This document shows, piece after piece, positions 24,012 to 31,791 of a stretch of DNA of 64,000 nt (position 1 is its first letter; every line of letters begins with the position of its first letter). The position numbers and the translations under genes were made by a program. Under the pieces are notes generated by a model. The model saw nothing but the letters and a program-made list of their open reading frames with translations. It did no database searches and was not told the DNA's origin. Source of the stretch: Corynebacterium maris DSM 45190. Lineage in GTDB: Bacteria; Actinomycetota; Actinomycetes; Mycobacteriales; Mycobacteriaceae. The stretch lies in contig NC_021915.1 in NCBI RefSeq assembly GCF_000442645.1, positions 248,001 through 312,000 on the forward strand, given 5' to 3'.

Positions 24012-26177
24012 TTACTGCTGCGCCGGAACCGGGCGGGTCCACACGCGGTGGGCCGCCAACAGTTCCTTGACATCTCCCAGCAGGTCCGGCAGCTTCTTGC
24101 CGGTGACCACGCCGTCGGCCGTGAGGTCGACGCCGGCGGCCTCCACGTCCGCACGGGCGTCCTTACGCAGAGCGATGGCCTTGTTGTGACGGAAGGCCTC
24201 GTCCAGCAGCACGCGGGCGGCCGGGACTGCCGGGGCGTCGGCGACGATCAGCGCGTCGAACTCGACGGAACGCGCCGTCAGGTACGTGCGCGAGACGTCC
24301 ACGTCGGAACCGGCGAGCTTGCCACCGGTCGGGGCAATCACCAGCGGGATCATGCCCTCATCGAAGATCGTGGACACCAGCTTCTCGACCTCGTCGACCG
24401 GCGAGTCCTCGGTGGTGAGGATGCCAATCTGGCGGCCGTCGATGGGCCAGGTCTTGCCCAGCTGTGACAGCGCCGGACTGGTGGTCACGTCGGCGACCTC
24501 CACCGGGGCCGGGGCCGGCAGGCCCAGATCCGCGGCGACGCCCTCGGCCAATCCCTGGTCGACATTCGTCAGGACGTCGACCATGCGCTCCTTGACGGCC
24601 TGCTCGTAGCACTTGCCCAGCTCGAAGCTGATCGCGTCCTTGAGGTGGCGCTTCTCCACGTCCGACAGGCTCAGGTAGAACATGCGCGGCTGGGAGAAGT
24701 GGTCGTCGAAAGACTCCGGCTTCTTGCGCGTGATCTGGCCTTCCTTGATCTCCGCGGGGATGTCGATCAGGGCGGCGTCTTCGTTGCCGGCCATAAACGG
24801 GCACCCGCCGTCCAGCGAGTTCGGCTGATACGGGGCCACGCCCTTGTGCACCGCGGTCTGGTGGAAGCCGTCGCGGAACATGTCATTGACGTCCGTATGC
24901 GGGCGGTTGATGGGGATCTGGCTGAAGTTCGGCCCGCCCAAGCGTGTCAGCTGGGTGTCCAGGTAGGAAAACAGGCGGCCCTGCAGCATCGGGTCCTCGG
25001 AGACGTCGATGCCCGGCACCAGGTGGCCCGGGTGGAAGGCCACCTGCTCGGTTTCCGCGAAGTAGTTCGAGGGGTTGCGGTTCAGCGTCATCGTGCCCAC
25101 GATCTGCACCGGGGCGATCTCCTCCGGGATGATCTTCGTGTCGTCCAGCAGGTCGATGCCGTCGAACATCGCGTCCTCGCTGTCAGGGAAGACCTGCAGG
25201 CCCAGGTCCCACTCGGGGTACGCGCCGGACTCGATGGCGTCGGCCAGGTCGCGGCGGTGGAAATCCGGGTCGGCGCCGCCGGTGATCTGCGCTTCCTCCC
25301 ACACCTGGGAGTGCACGCCGAGCTTGGGCTTCCAGTGGAACTTCACCAGGCTGGTCTCGCCGGCGTCGTTGATCATGCGGAAGGTGTTGACGCCGAATCC
25401 CTCCATCATGCGGTAGGAGCGGGGAATGCCGCGGTCGGACATGTTCCACAGCATGTGGTGGACGGCCTCGGTGTGCAGGGAAATGAAATCCCAGAAAGTG
25501 TCGTGCGCGCTCTGCGCCTGCGGGATCTCCCGGTCCGGGTGCGGCTTGGCGGCGTGGATGACGTCCGGGAACTTAATGGCGTCCTGAATGAAGAACACGG
25601 GGATGTTGTTGCCCACCAGGTCCCAGACGCCCTCGTCGGTGTAGAACTTGGTGGCGAAACCACGGGTGTCGCGCGCGGTGTCCATGGAGCCGCGGTTGCC
25701 CAGCACAGTGGAGAACCGGGTGAAGACCTCGGTTTCCTTGCCCTTTTTAAACACCCCGGCCTTGGACACGCTCTCGGCGGCGCCGTTGGCCACGAACACG
25801 CCGTGGGCGGCGGCGCCGCGGGCGTGCACGACGCGCTCCGGGATGCGCTCGTGGTCGAAGTGCATGATCTTTTCGCGCAGGTGGTGATCCTGCAGCAGCA
25901 CCGGGCCACGCTCGCCGGCACGCAACGAGTGGTCGGTGTTGGACAACCGGGCGCCCTGCGCGGTGGTCAGGTACTCGCCCTGCTGGGCGAGGTCCTCTGA
26001 TTCGACGGGCAATTTCTTACCTGCGGGCGTGTGTGGGGTCGGGCCCTTCTGGTCCGGCTTCGGCGGCGCCGGCTCGGTCGGGGTGGTCGGCTCCTCGACC
26101 TGCGGGGTGATCGAATTCGGGGCGCCCGGAACCACGTGGGCGTCGTCCTGCTGCTTCTTGTCGTCGGATGCGGTCAT
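24012..26177 (-). CDS. katE: Large-subunit monofunctional catalase (HPII type)
   Basis: A 721-residue clade 2 catalase: a variable N-terminus (about 1-60, Pro/Thr-rich), the catalase core with the catalytic His block RIPERVVHARGAAAHGVF, the haem-proximal RLFSYLDTQLTRLGG motif, and a C-terminal flavodoxin/DJ-1-like domain (about 570-721, IGILTTEDSPVDEVEKLV). It breaks down hydrogen peroxide. The ATG at 26177 is chosen because GGAAGGAG precedes it; the frame stays open to 26246 without a ribosome site. A symmetric operator candidate lies at 26221-26246. Confidence 0.93.
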   Translation of the reverse strand: MTASDDKKQQDDAHVVPGAPNSITPQVEEPTTPTEPAPPKPDQKGPTPHTPAGKKLPVESEDLAQQGEYLTTAQGARLSNTDHSLRAGERGPVLLQDHHLREKIMHFDHERIPERVVHARGAAAHGVFVANGAAESVSKAGVFKKGKETEVFTRFSTVLGNRGSMDTARDTRGFATKFYTDEGVWDLVGNNIPVFFIQDAIKFPDVIHAAKPHPDREIPQAQSAHDTFWDFISLHTEAVHHMLWNMSDRGIPRSYRMMEGFGVNTFRMINDAGETSLVKFHWKPKLGVHSQVWEEAQITGGADPDFHRRDLADAIESGAYPEWDLGLQVFPDSEDAMFDGIDLLDDTKIIPEEIAPVQIVGTMTLNRNPSNYFAETEQVAFHPGHLVPGIDVSEDPMLQGRLFSYLDTQLTRLGGPNFSQIPINRPHTDVNDMFRDGFHQTAVHKGVAPYQPNSLDGGCPFMAGNEDAALIDIPAEIKEGQITRKKPESFDDHFSQPRMFYLSLSDVEKRHLKDAISFELGKCYEQAVKERMVDVLTNVDQGLAEGVAADLGLPAPAPVEVADVTTSPALSQLGKTWPIDGRQIGILTTEDSPVDEVEKLVSTIFDEGMIPLVIAPTGGKLAGSDVDVSRTYLTARSVEFDALIVADAPAVPAARVLLDEAFRHNKAIALRKDARADVEAAGVDLTADGVVTGKKLPDLLGDVKELLAAHRVWTRPVPAQQ

Positions 26178-26220
26178 GGCTGACTCCTTCCAAGGATGCT
26201 GCGTTGAGTGAACCTCATAC

Positions 26221-26246
26221 GTGACGCCCGTTACTTTTGGCGTCAC
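26221..26246. promoter_or_regulatory. Inverted-repeat operator candidate in the katE promoter
   Basis: GTGACGCC (26221-26228) and GGCGTCAC (26239-26246) are perfect inverted 8-mers separated by 10 bases. They lie just downstream of the likely katE -10 (TATGCT at 26255-26260), where a bound repressor would block transcription. The binding protein is unknown. Confidence 0.5.
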
Positions 26247-26625
26247 TGTTGTCGAGCATAGGTAAAAACTCCGTTATGGGTGGGAGAGTGCAGATGTGAC
26301 TATGCAGGGGCCGGCACTTCCTCCAGGGTGCGAAGGCGGCAGCTGCGCAGAGGGAGGGGCGGGCATGTGCGCCGTGCTCGGCTGAGGGCGTCGACATTCG
26401 GAGGTGTGATCATCTCTGGTCGTCAAGTGCAGGGGCGCTCAGTGGAAAATTCCACGCGGGTCGGTTGAGTCGCCTCCAGCTGCGTATCACCATGGTGCTG
26501 GGTGTCCTGGACGCTTCTTGCCCGACGGTGGACGCCTGGCCTTGCCGCTGGCTGGAGGCGGGTGGCTGGGGCATCGCCTGTGGCCTGCATGGTGCGAGCG
26601 TGGCCATCCGCGGCGGGGCCGTCGT

Positions 26626-26641
26626 CGTTTCACGTGAAACA
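26626..26641. promoter_or_regulatory. parS-like ParB-binding site 2
   Basis: CGTTTCACGTGAAACA matches the parS consensus at 15 of 16 positions. It lies in the intergenic space between katE and tRNA-Ser(GGA), 2.7 kb from site 1. Confidence 0.85.
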
Positions 26642-26725
26642 TTTAGGGGTTGTACTGGCGCGAACTGGGCCGACCCCACGCGCGGGATGCTTAATCCACC
26701 CTTAACCCGCGCAATCGTGGAAGCG

Positions 26726-26762
26726 AAAAATCTCCGGCAGCCGAAGCTGCCGGAGATTTTTG
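26726..26762 (-). terminator. Terminator of tRNA-Ser(GGA)
   Basis: A stem of at least 12 bp (AATCTCCGGCAGC with GCTGCCGGAGATT on the minus strand) closed by a TTCG tetraloop and followed by TTTTTCGC. Confidence 0.92.
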
Positions 26763-26851
26763 TGGCGGAGGATGAGGGATTTGAACCCTCGAGGGTATCG
26801 CTACCCGCACGCGTTCCAGGCGTGTGACATAGGCCGCTAGTCGAATCCTCC
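26763..26851 (-). tRNA. tRNA-Ser (anticodon GGA)
   Basis: On the minus strand GGAGGAT (26851-26845) pairs with ATCCTCC (26773-26767). The anticodon loop CTGGAAC in the stem CACGC/GCGTG gives GGA. A long variable arm and encoded CCA (26765-26763) are present. Confidence 0.95.
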
Positions 26852-27040
26852 AGCGAACCAGCCGCACGATATGTGCTGCTTTGTTCTTGTAGAAACACTA
26901 CACAATCCTCTCCAGATTCGCCAAATCGCTGGTCGTCCGGCGCGTTTGCGGCGCCCTCCAGGCCAAAAGGGCGTCGCAGCCCCCGTTCGCGGGGAGGTCC
27001 TTGGCTTCTGGTCACGGTGACCGTAAGCTGCGTCACCAGG

Positions 27041-27063
27041 CTTCAAGTCATTCGGACTTTAAG
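27041..27063. promoter_or_regulatory. Candidate NdnR (NrtR-type) operator
   Basis: Arms CTTCAAGTC (27041-27049) and GACTTTAAG (27055-27063) form an inverted repeat with one mismatch around a 5-base centre. It lies 27 bases before the ndnR start. NrtR-family repressors bind palindromes of about 21 bp at the promoters of the NAD genes they control, including their own. A second perfect palindrome, GGTCACGGTGACC, is at 27010-27022. Confidence 0.65.
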
Positions 27064-27089
27064 TGCCATTGCGGACAGGAGGAGGGGTC

Positions 27090-27773
27090 ATGGGCAACGA
27101 CGCACGGCTGGCGGTGTCCACCGTCATTTTCACGCTCCGGGAACAATCGGACGTCGATAAGCGTGCCGGCGTCCCCGCCCTGTGGACCCCTTTTGTCCTG
27201 CGCACCCGCGATCCCTATCAGGATCGATGGGCCCTGCCCGGGGGATGGCTGCCGGATGACGAGGAGCTGGAGGAGGCCGCCGCCCGCACCCTGGCGGAAA
27301 CGACCGGGCTGCACCCCAGTTACATGGAGCAGCTCTACACCTTCGGCCGCGTCGACCGATCGCCGACCGGCCGGGTGATCTCCGTCGTGTACTGGGCGCT
27401 GGTACGCGGCGCAGAGGTCGAGCAAGCCGTCCCCACCGAAAACGTCCGCTGGTACCCCGCGGACGACCTGCCTGAACTCGCCTTCGACCACCGTCAAATC
27501 GTGGACTATGCCCTGACCCGGCTGCGCACCAAAGTCGAATACGCCCGGATCGCGCACGCCTTCCTCGGCGAGACCTTCACCCTGGGGCAACTGCGCATGG
27601 TGCACGAGGCGGTCCTCGGCGAGCGCGTGGACCCGGCGAATTTCCGCCGTTCCGCGCTGGCCGAAGGCGACTTGGAAGAGACCGGCGACTACCTGGCGGG
27701 CACCCCGCACCGGCCGCCGAAGCTATACCGCTACCGGGCGGACGTGGACGTCCAGCCCGGCCTCACTCACTGA
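27090..27773 (+). CDS. ndnR: NdnR/NrtR-type Nudix-fold transcriptional regulator of NAD synthesis
   Basis: A 227-residue protein with an N-terminal Nudix domain (about 5-140) and a C-terminal winged helix (about 150-225, HAFLGETFTLGQLRMVHEAVLGERVDPANFRR). The Nudix box (G51-L74) is degenerate: RTLAETTGL stands where the catalytic REUxEExGU is expected, as in NrtR regulators that sense ADP-ribose without hydrolysing it. It is the first gene of ndnR-nadA-nadC-nadS, the arrangement known in C. glutamicum, where NdnR represses this operon. The ATG follows AGGAGGAGGGG. The palindrome at 27041-27063 is its likely operator. Confidence 0.92.
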   Translation: MGNDARLAVSTVIFTLREQSDVDKRAGVPALWTPFVLRTRDPYQDRWALPGGWLPDDEELEEAAARTLAETTGLHPSYMEQLYTFGRVDRSPTGRVISVVYWALVRGAEVEQAVPTENVRWYPADDLPELAFDHRQIVDYALTRLRTKVEYARIAHAFLGETFTLGQLRMVHEAVLGERVDPANFRRSALAEGDLEETGDYLAGTPHRPPKLYRYRADVDVQPGLTH

Positions 27774-27792
27774 TCACGACGACAGGACAACC

Positions 27793-29115
27793 ATGACCAT
27801 CCAGGACACTCGTTCGGCCGCCTCCGTGGACCGCCGACTCAAGCTCATCGCCACCGGCTCCTCCGCCGGTTCCAGCTGCTCAGGGGAGCTGACGTCCGGC
27901 CCCTGGGAGTTCGACGCCCCCACGATCGCCCACGGCTACGGCCCCGGCGCCTCCCAGGCGGACCAGATCCCGGCCGCCGCCCCGCGCCAGGGCCAGATCC
28001 CGGCGGAGTACACGAATGCCCCGGACGAGGAGCTCCACGAGCGCATCCGCGCCGCCAAGGAAGAACTCGGCGAGCGCGCGGTCATCCTCGGGCACTTCTA
28101 CCAGCGCGACGAGATCATCCAGCATGCCGACTTCGTGGGGGATTCCTTCCAACTGGCCAACGCGGCGAAGACCCGCCCGGAGGCCGAGGCCATCGTGTTC
28201 TGCGGCGTGCACTTCATGGCGGAGACCGCCGACCTGCTGTCCACCCCGGAGCAGGCCTCGATCCTGCCGAATCTGGCCGCCGGCTGCTCCATGGCGGACA
28301 TGGCCGACCTGGATTCGGTGACCGAGTGCTGGGAGCAGCTCGAGGAGGTCTACGGCACCGAACCGGACGCCGACGGCCGCGCCCCCATCATCCCGGTGAC
28401 CTACATGAACTCCTCGGCGGCGCTCAAGGGCTTCGTCGGCGAACACGGCGGCATCGTCTGCACCTCCTCAAACGCCTCCGCCGTATTGGACTGGGCGTTT
28501 GAGCGCGGCCAGCGCGTGCTGTTCTTCCCCGACCAGCACCTGGGCCGCAACACCGGTAAGGCCGCGGGCGTCCCGCTGGAGCAGATGCCGATGTGGAACC
28601 CGAACCGCCCGCTGGGCGGCAACACCGAGCAGCAGCTCGAGGAGGCCAAGATCCTGCTCTGGCACGGTTTCTGCTCCGTACACAAGCGCTTCAGCGTCGA
28701 GCAGATCGACCAGGCCCGCGCCGAACACCCGGACGTGCACGTGATCGTGCACCCGGAATCCCCGATGCCGGTGGTCGACGCGGCCGATTCCGCCGGGTCC
28801 ACGGACTTCATCGTCAAGGCCATCGAGGCCGCCCCGGCGGGCTCCACCTTCGCGATCGGCACCGAGATCAACCTCGTGCAGCGCCTGGCCGCCGAACACC
28901 CGGAGCACACCATCTTCTGCCTCGACCCGGTGATCTGCCCGTGCTCCACGATGTATCGCATCCACCCCGCCTACCTGGCGTGGGTGCTCGAGGAGCTGGT
29001 GGCCGGCAACGTCGTCAACCAGATCTCCGTGCCGGACAGCGTCGCCGACCCGGCGCGCACCGCCCTGGAGCGCATGCTCTCGGTGGCGCCGCAGCAGGGG
29101 GCGAAGAAGAAATGA
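27793..29115 (+). CDS. nadA: Quinolinate synthase NadA
   Basis: A 440-residue NadA with a corynebacterial-style N-terminal extension of about 75 residues. The three 4Fe-4S cysteines are in VFCGVHFMAE (C137), GGIVCTSSNAS and DPVICPCSTMYRIHP. It condenses iminoaspartate with dihydroxyacetone phosphate to quinolinate. No nadB is in this operon, so iminoaspartate must come from another enzyme (an L-aspartate dehydrogenase or oxidase elsewhere). The start is 19 bases after ndnR, and the stop overlaps nadC (ATGA). Confidence 0.95.
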   Translation: MTIQDTRSAASVDRRLKLIATGSSAGSSCSGELTSGPWEFDAPTIAHGYGPGASQADQIPAAAPRQGQIPAEYTNAPDEELHERIRAAKEELGERAVILGHFYQRDEIIQHADFVGDSFQLANAAKTRPEAEAIVFCGVHFMAETADLLSTPEQASILPNLAAGCSMADMADLDSVTECWEQLEEVYGTEPDADGRAPIIPVTYMNSSAALKGFVGEHGGIVCTSSNASAVLDWAFERGQRVLFFPDQHLGRNTGKAAGVPLEQMPMWNPNRPLGGNTEQQLEEAKILLWHGFCSVHKRFSVEQIDQARAEHPDVHVIVHPESPMPVVDAADSAGSTDFIVKAIEAAPAGSTFAIGTEINLVQRLAAEHPEHTIFCLDPVICPCSTMYRIHPAYLAWVLEELVAGNVVNQISVPDSVADPARTALERMLSVAPQQGAKKK

Positions 29116-29960
29116 GCGACGCCATCCGCGGCATCGTCGCCGCCGCTCTCGCCGAGGACGCGCCCCACGGGGACCTGACCTCCGAGGCATTGGTCCCGGT
29201 CGACGCCCAGCTCAGCGCCTCCCTGGTGGCGCGCGAGCCGGGCCGGTTCAGCGGCGGGGAGGTCTTTGCCACCGTCTTCGAGCTTGTCGACGCCTCCGTC
29301 ACCGTCGAGCTCGCCGTCACCGACGGCACCGCCTTTCAGCCGGGCGACGTGTTGGCCACCGTTAACGGCCCGGCCCGCGCCGTGCTGCGCGCCGAGCGGA
29401 TCGCGTTGAACCTGGTGCAGCGCATGAGCGGGGTAGCCACGCTCACCGCCCGCTACGTCGCGGAGGTGAAGGGTACGGCGGCGCGCATCGTCGATACGCG
29501 CAAGACCACCCCGGGCCTGCGGGTGCTGGAGCGCCAGGCCGTGCGCGACGGCGGAGGCCACAACCACCGCTTCTTCCTGTCGGACGCGGTGATGGCCAAG
29601 GACAACCACCTGGCCGCGTTGTCCACCGCCGGGGTGTCGCTGGCCGATGCGCTGCGTCAGGCCCGCGCGCGGATCTCGCACACCACGCACCTGGAGGTCG
29701 AGGTCGACCGCCTGGATCAACTCGAGGAAGTCCTCGCGGTGGAACCGGGCGTGGTCAACTCCGTGATGCTGGACAACTTCGAGCTCGCTGACCTGCGCCG
29801 CGGGGTGGAGCTCGTCGACGGCCGCCTCATCGTCGAGGCCAGCGGCGGCGTCACCCTGGACACCGTGGGAGACATCGCCCGCACCGGCGTCGACGTCATC
29901 TCCGTGGGTGCCTTGACGCACAGCGTGCGCTCGCTGGACCTGGGGTTGGACGTGCAGTGA
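29112..29960 (+). CDS. nadC: Quinolinate phosphoribosyltransferase NadC
   Basis: A 282-residue type II phosphoribosyltransferase. Typical blocks are EDAPHGDLTSEAL near the N-terminus, LNLVQRMSGVATLT, VDTRKTTPGLRVLERQAVRDGGGHNHR in part (positions about 125-155), DNHLAAL and VEASGGVTLDTV. It converts quinolinate and PRPP to nicotinate mononucleotide. The ATG overlaps the nadA stop, and its own TGA overlaps the nadS GTG, so all three are translationally linked. Confidence 0.95.
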   Translation: MSDAIRGIVAAALAEDAPHGDLTSEALVPVDAQLSASLVAREPGRFSGGEVFATVFELVDASVTVELAVTDGTAFQPGDVLATVNGPARAVLRAERIALNLVQRMSGVATLTARYVAEVKGTAARIVDTRKTTPGLRVLERQAVRDGGGHNHRFFLSDAVMAKDNHLAALSTAGVSLADALRQARARISHTTHLEVEVDRLDQLEEVLAVEPGVVNSVMLDNFELADLRRGVELVDGRLIVEASGGVTLDTVGDIARTGVDVISVGALTHSVRSLDLGLDVQ

Positions 29961-31102
29961 TCTACCTCGACCACGCCGCCACCACGCCCGTGCGCCGCAG
30001 CGCTCTGGAGGCGATGTGGCCGTATCTGACCGGGGAGTTCGGCAACCCGTCCAGCACCCACGGCCTGGGCCGCGCAGCTGCGGCGGGGCTCGTCCAGGCG
30101 CGTGCAGCGGTGGCGAAGGTGCTCGGCGGGCGGGCCTCCGAGGTGACCTTCACCGCCGGCGGCACCGAGGCCGACAACTTGGCGCTCAAAGGTTTCGCGC
30201 TGGGCCGTCCGCGCGGAAAACACCTGGTGACCACCCCGATCGAGCACGATGCGGTGCTGGCCAGCGCCGAGTACCTGCAGCGCATCCACGGCTTCGAGGT
30301 CGATTACCTGACTCCTTCTGTCGAGGGGTTGATAGACCCGGAGGAGCTGACTGAAGTCCTGCGTGAAGACACCACGCTGGTCTCGATCCACTACGCCAAC
30401 AACGAAATCGGCGCGATCCAACCCATCGCGGAACTTACGGCCGTGGCGAAGCAGAAGAAGGTGCCGTTTCACACCGATGCCGTGCAAGCCGCCGGGCAGC
30501 TGCCGCTGAATGTCGCTGAGCTGGGCGTGGACGCGCTGAGCCTGTCCGGCCACAAGGTCGGCGCACCGAAAGGCAGCGGGGTGCTGTGGTCGCGCGGGCG
30601 TTACGCGCTCGAGCCCGTCATCCACGGCGGGGGACAGGAACGCGGCCGACGCAGCGGCACCGAGAACATCGCCGGGGCGGTGGCCCTGGCCGTCGCGCTG
30701 AGCGAGGCCGAAGCCGAACGCGTAGAAACGGCCGTCCGGCTGAGCACGCTGCGCGACGAGTTCATCGACGCGGTGCTGTCGACGTGCCCCGGCGCACAGG
30801 TGAGCGGCCCGCGGCAGGCGCGTCTGCCCGGACACGCCTCCTTCGTCTTTCCGGGCGTCAACGGCGAAACGGTGCTGCTGGAACTCGAGTCCCGCGGGAT
30901 CGTGTGCTCCTCTGGGGCGGCGTGCGCGGCCGGGGCGGACGAGCCCTCGCATGTGCTCACCGCCTTAGGCATGGGGGAGGAGCTGGCGCGCACCGCGGTG
31001 CGTTTCACCTTCGGCCCGGACGTCACAGGCGCCGATATCGACGCCGCGGCGCAGGCCGTACGCGAATCTGTGGCCGCGGTAGGGGCGCTCGGCGGGCGTT
31101 GA
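29957..31102 (+). CDS. nadS: Cysteine desulfurase NadS
   Basis: A 381-residue class V aminotransferase-fold cysteine desulfurase. The PLP lysine is in LSGHKVGAPKGSGVLW, the active-site cysteine loop is GIVCSSGAACAAG, and the N-terminus is YLDHAATTPV. In this operon it most likely supplies sulphur for the NadA iron-sulphur cluster, as proposed for nadS in C. glutamicum; a general IscS role is the alternative. The GTG start overlaps the nadC stop (GTGA). Confidence 0.93.
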   Translation: MIYLDHAATTPVRRSALEAMWPYLTGEFGNPSSTHGLGRAAAAGLVQARAAVAKVLGGRASEVTFTAGGTEADNLALKGFALGRPRGKHLVTTPIEHDAVLASAEYLQRIHGFEVDYLTPSVEGLIDPEELTEVLREDTTLVSIHYANNEIGAIQPIAELTAVAKQKKVPFHTDAVQAAGQLPLNVAELGVDALSLSGHKVGAPKGSGVLWSRGRYALEPVIHGGGQERGRRSGTENIAGAVALAVALSEAEAERVETAVRLSTLRDEFIDAVLSTCPGAQVSGPRQARLPGHASFVFPGVNGETVLLELESRGIVCSSGAACAAGADEPSHVLTALGMGEELARTAVRFTFGPDVTGADIDAAAQAVRESVAAVGALGGR

Positions 31103-31149
31103 GCAGGCCGGTTTGCCTACCCGGCGGTGCTTTGGGATAAGGTAGGACG

Positions 31150-31249
31150 CAGGATCCCACGCGGTGTCCATCTTGTGAACTCCCCCAGGGCGGGAACGCA
31201 GCAAGGGTCAACGAGCTCTGACAGGTGCGTGGGGTCCCCTTACTTTTTC
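31150..31249 (+). ncRNA. ffs: Signal recognition particle RNA (4.5S, small bacterial type)
   Basis: The conserved core is clear: a symmetric loop region GTGAACTCCCCCAGGGC, the GGGAACGCAGCAAGGGTCAA hairpin part, and the closing CCCACGC (near 31156-31162) with GCGTGGG (near 31227-31233). The 3' end runs into CCTTACTTTTTC, a likely terminator. The exact ends are approximate. It binds Ffh for co-translational targeting. Confidence 0.92.
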
Positions 31250-31389
31250 TGGGGGCTTTCCTGATCTGTGGCGCCGTCTTTGTGTGAGGCGAGCTGCCCG
31301 TCAACTTTTCCGGACCGTCGTATTATGTGACGTCGCGGGTCCTTTTCTACGTAAGCGACCAGGCGATATGCGGGGAGGCATGTCAGAAA

Positions 31390-31405
31390 ATACGAGCGGT
31401 CGTAT
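31390..31405. repeat. Short inverted repeat ATACGA-N4-TCGTAT
   Basis: Perfect 6-bp arms around GCGG. A further TCGTAT half-site occurs at 31318-31323. It lies in the gap between the SRP RNA and the P450 operon terminator with no adjacent gene start, so its role is unclear. Confidence 0.35.
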
Positions 31406-31453
31406 AAAGGCCGACCACCCTGAAGAATGGCCAGGCTGTTTCCCGCAGCACAC

Positions 31454-31496
31454 GACGACGCCTCTCTTACCACGATGCGGTAAGAGAGGCGTCGTC
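31454..31496 (-). terminator. Terminator hairpin of the P450 operon
   Basis: A perfect 18-bp stem (GACGACGCCTCTCTTACC at 31454-31471 and its complement at 31479-31496) with a 7-base loop, placed just past the stop of the minus-strand 79-residue gene. There is no clear T-run. Confidence 0.75.
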
Positions 31497-31512
31497 AAGT
31501 ATCAGTGCTGTG

Positions 31513-31752
31513 TTAGGCGCTAACGGGTTCTTCCTTGCGCAGGAACTTCAACGCGTAGTCGAAGATCTTGGTCACCACGAAGTCGTCCTCCGCGCCGGTG
31601 GACGCCATCACCAGCAGCTCGGCGAGCTCCTCGGTGGACTTGCCCTCCACCAGCTCGGCCTCCGGATTGTTCTCCAGGTAGCGGTGGAAGAGGCCAGCGA
31701 GTTTCTCTGCCGGGACCTCACGGAAGATATCCCACATGTCGACGTGTGCCAT
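31513..31752 (-). CDS. Uncharacterised 79-residue protein linked to the P450 fusion
   Basis: A small, acidic, all-helical-looking protein (MAHVDMWDIFREVPAEKLAG...). No Cys, no signal peptide and no membrane segment. AAGGAG lies eight bases before the ATG. It follows the P450-reductase gene by 39 bases on the same strand, with the operon terminator right after it, so it is very likely co-transcribed. I do not recognise the family. A role as partner, activator or assembly factor for the P450 is inferred only from position. Confidence 0.78.
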   Translation of the reverse strand: MAHVDMWDIFREVPAEKLAGLFHRYLENNPEAELVEGKSTEELAELLVMASTGAEDDFVVTKIFDYALKFLRKEEPVSA

Positions 31753-31791
31753 GGTGTTTCTCCTTATTGTTTGTTGCGGGGTCGGGGTGTC

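Larger units (their letters stand above)
26178..26762. other. Intergenic DNA upstream of katE with regulatory sites
   Basis: This 585-base gap holds the katE promoter region, the inverted repeat at 26221-26246, parS-like site 2 and the tRNA-Ser terminator. A minus-strand TATGCT at 26255-26260 could be the katE -10. A plus-strand open frame (26465-26827) overlaps the antisense of tRNA-Ser and is not credible. Confidence 0.5.

Noticed and set aside
26465..26827. A 120-codon plus-strand frame in the katE-tRNA gap.
   Set aside because: It runs through parS site 2, the tRNA-Ser terminator and the antisense of the tRNA, and has no ribosome site.
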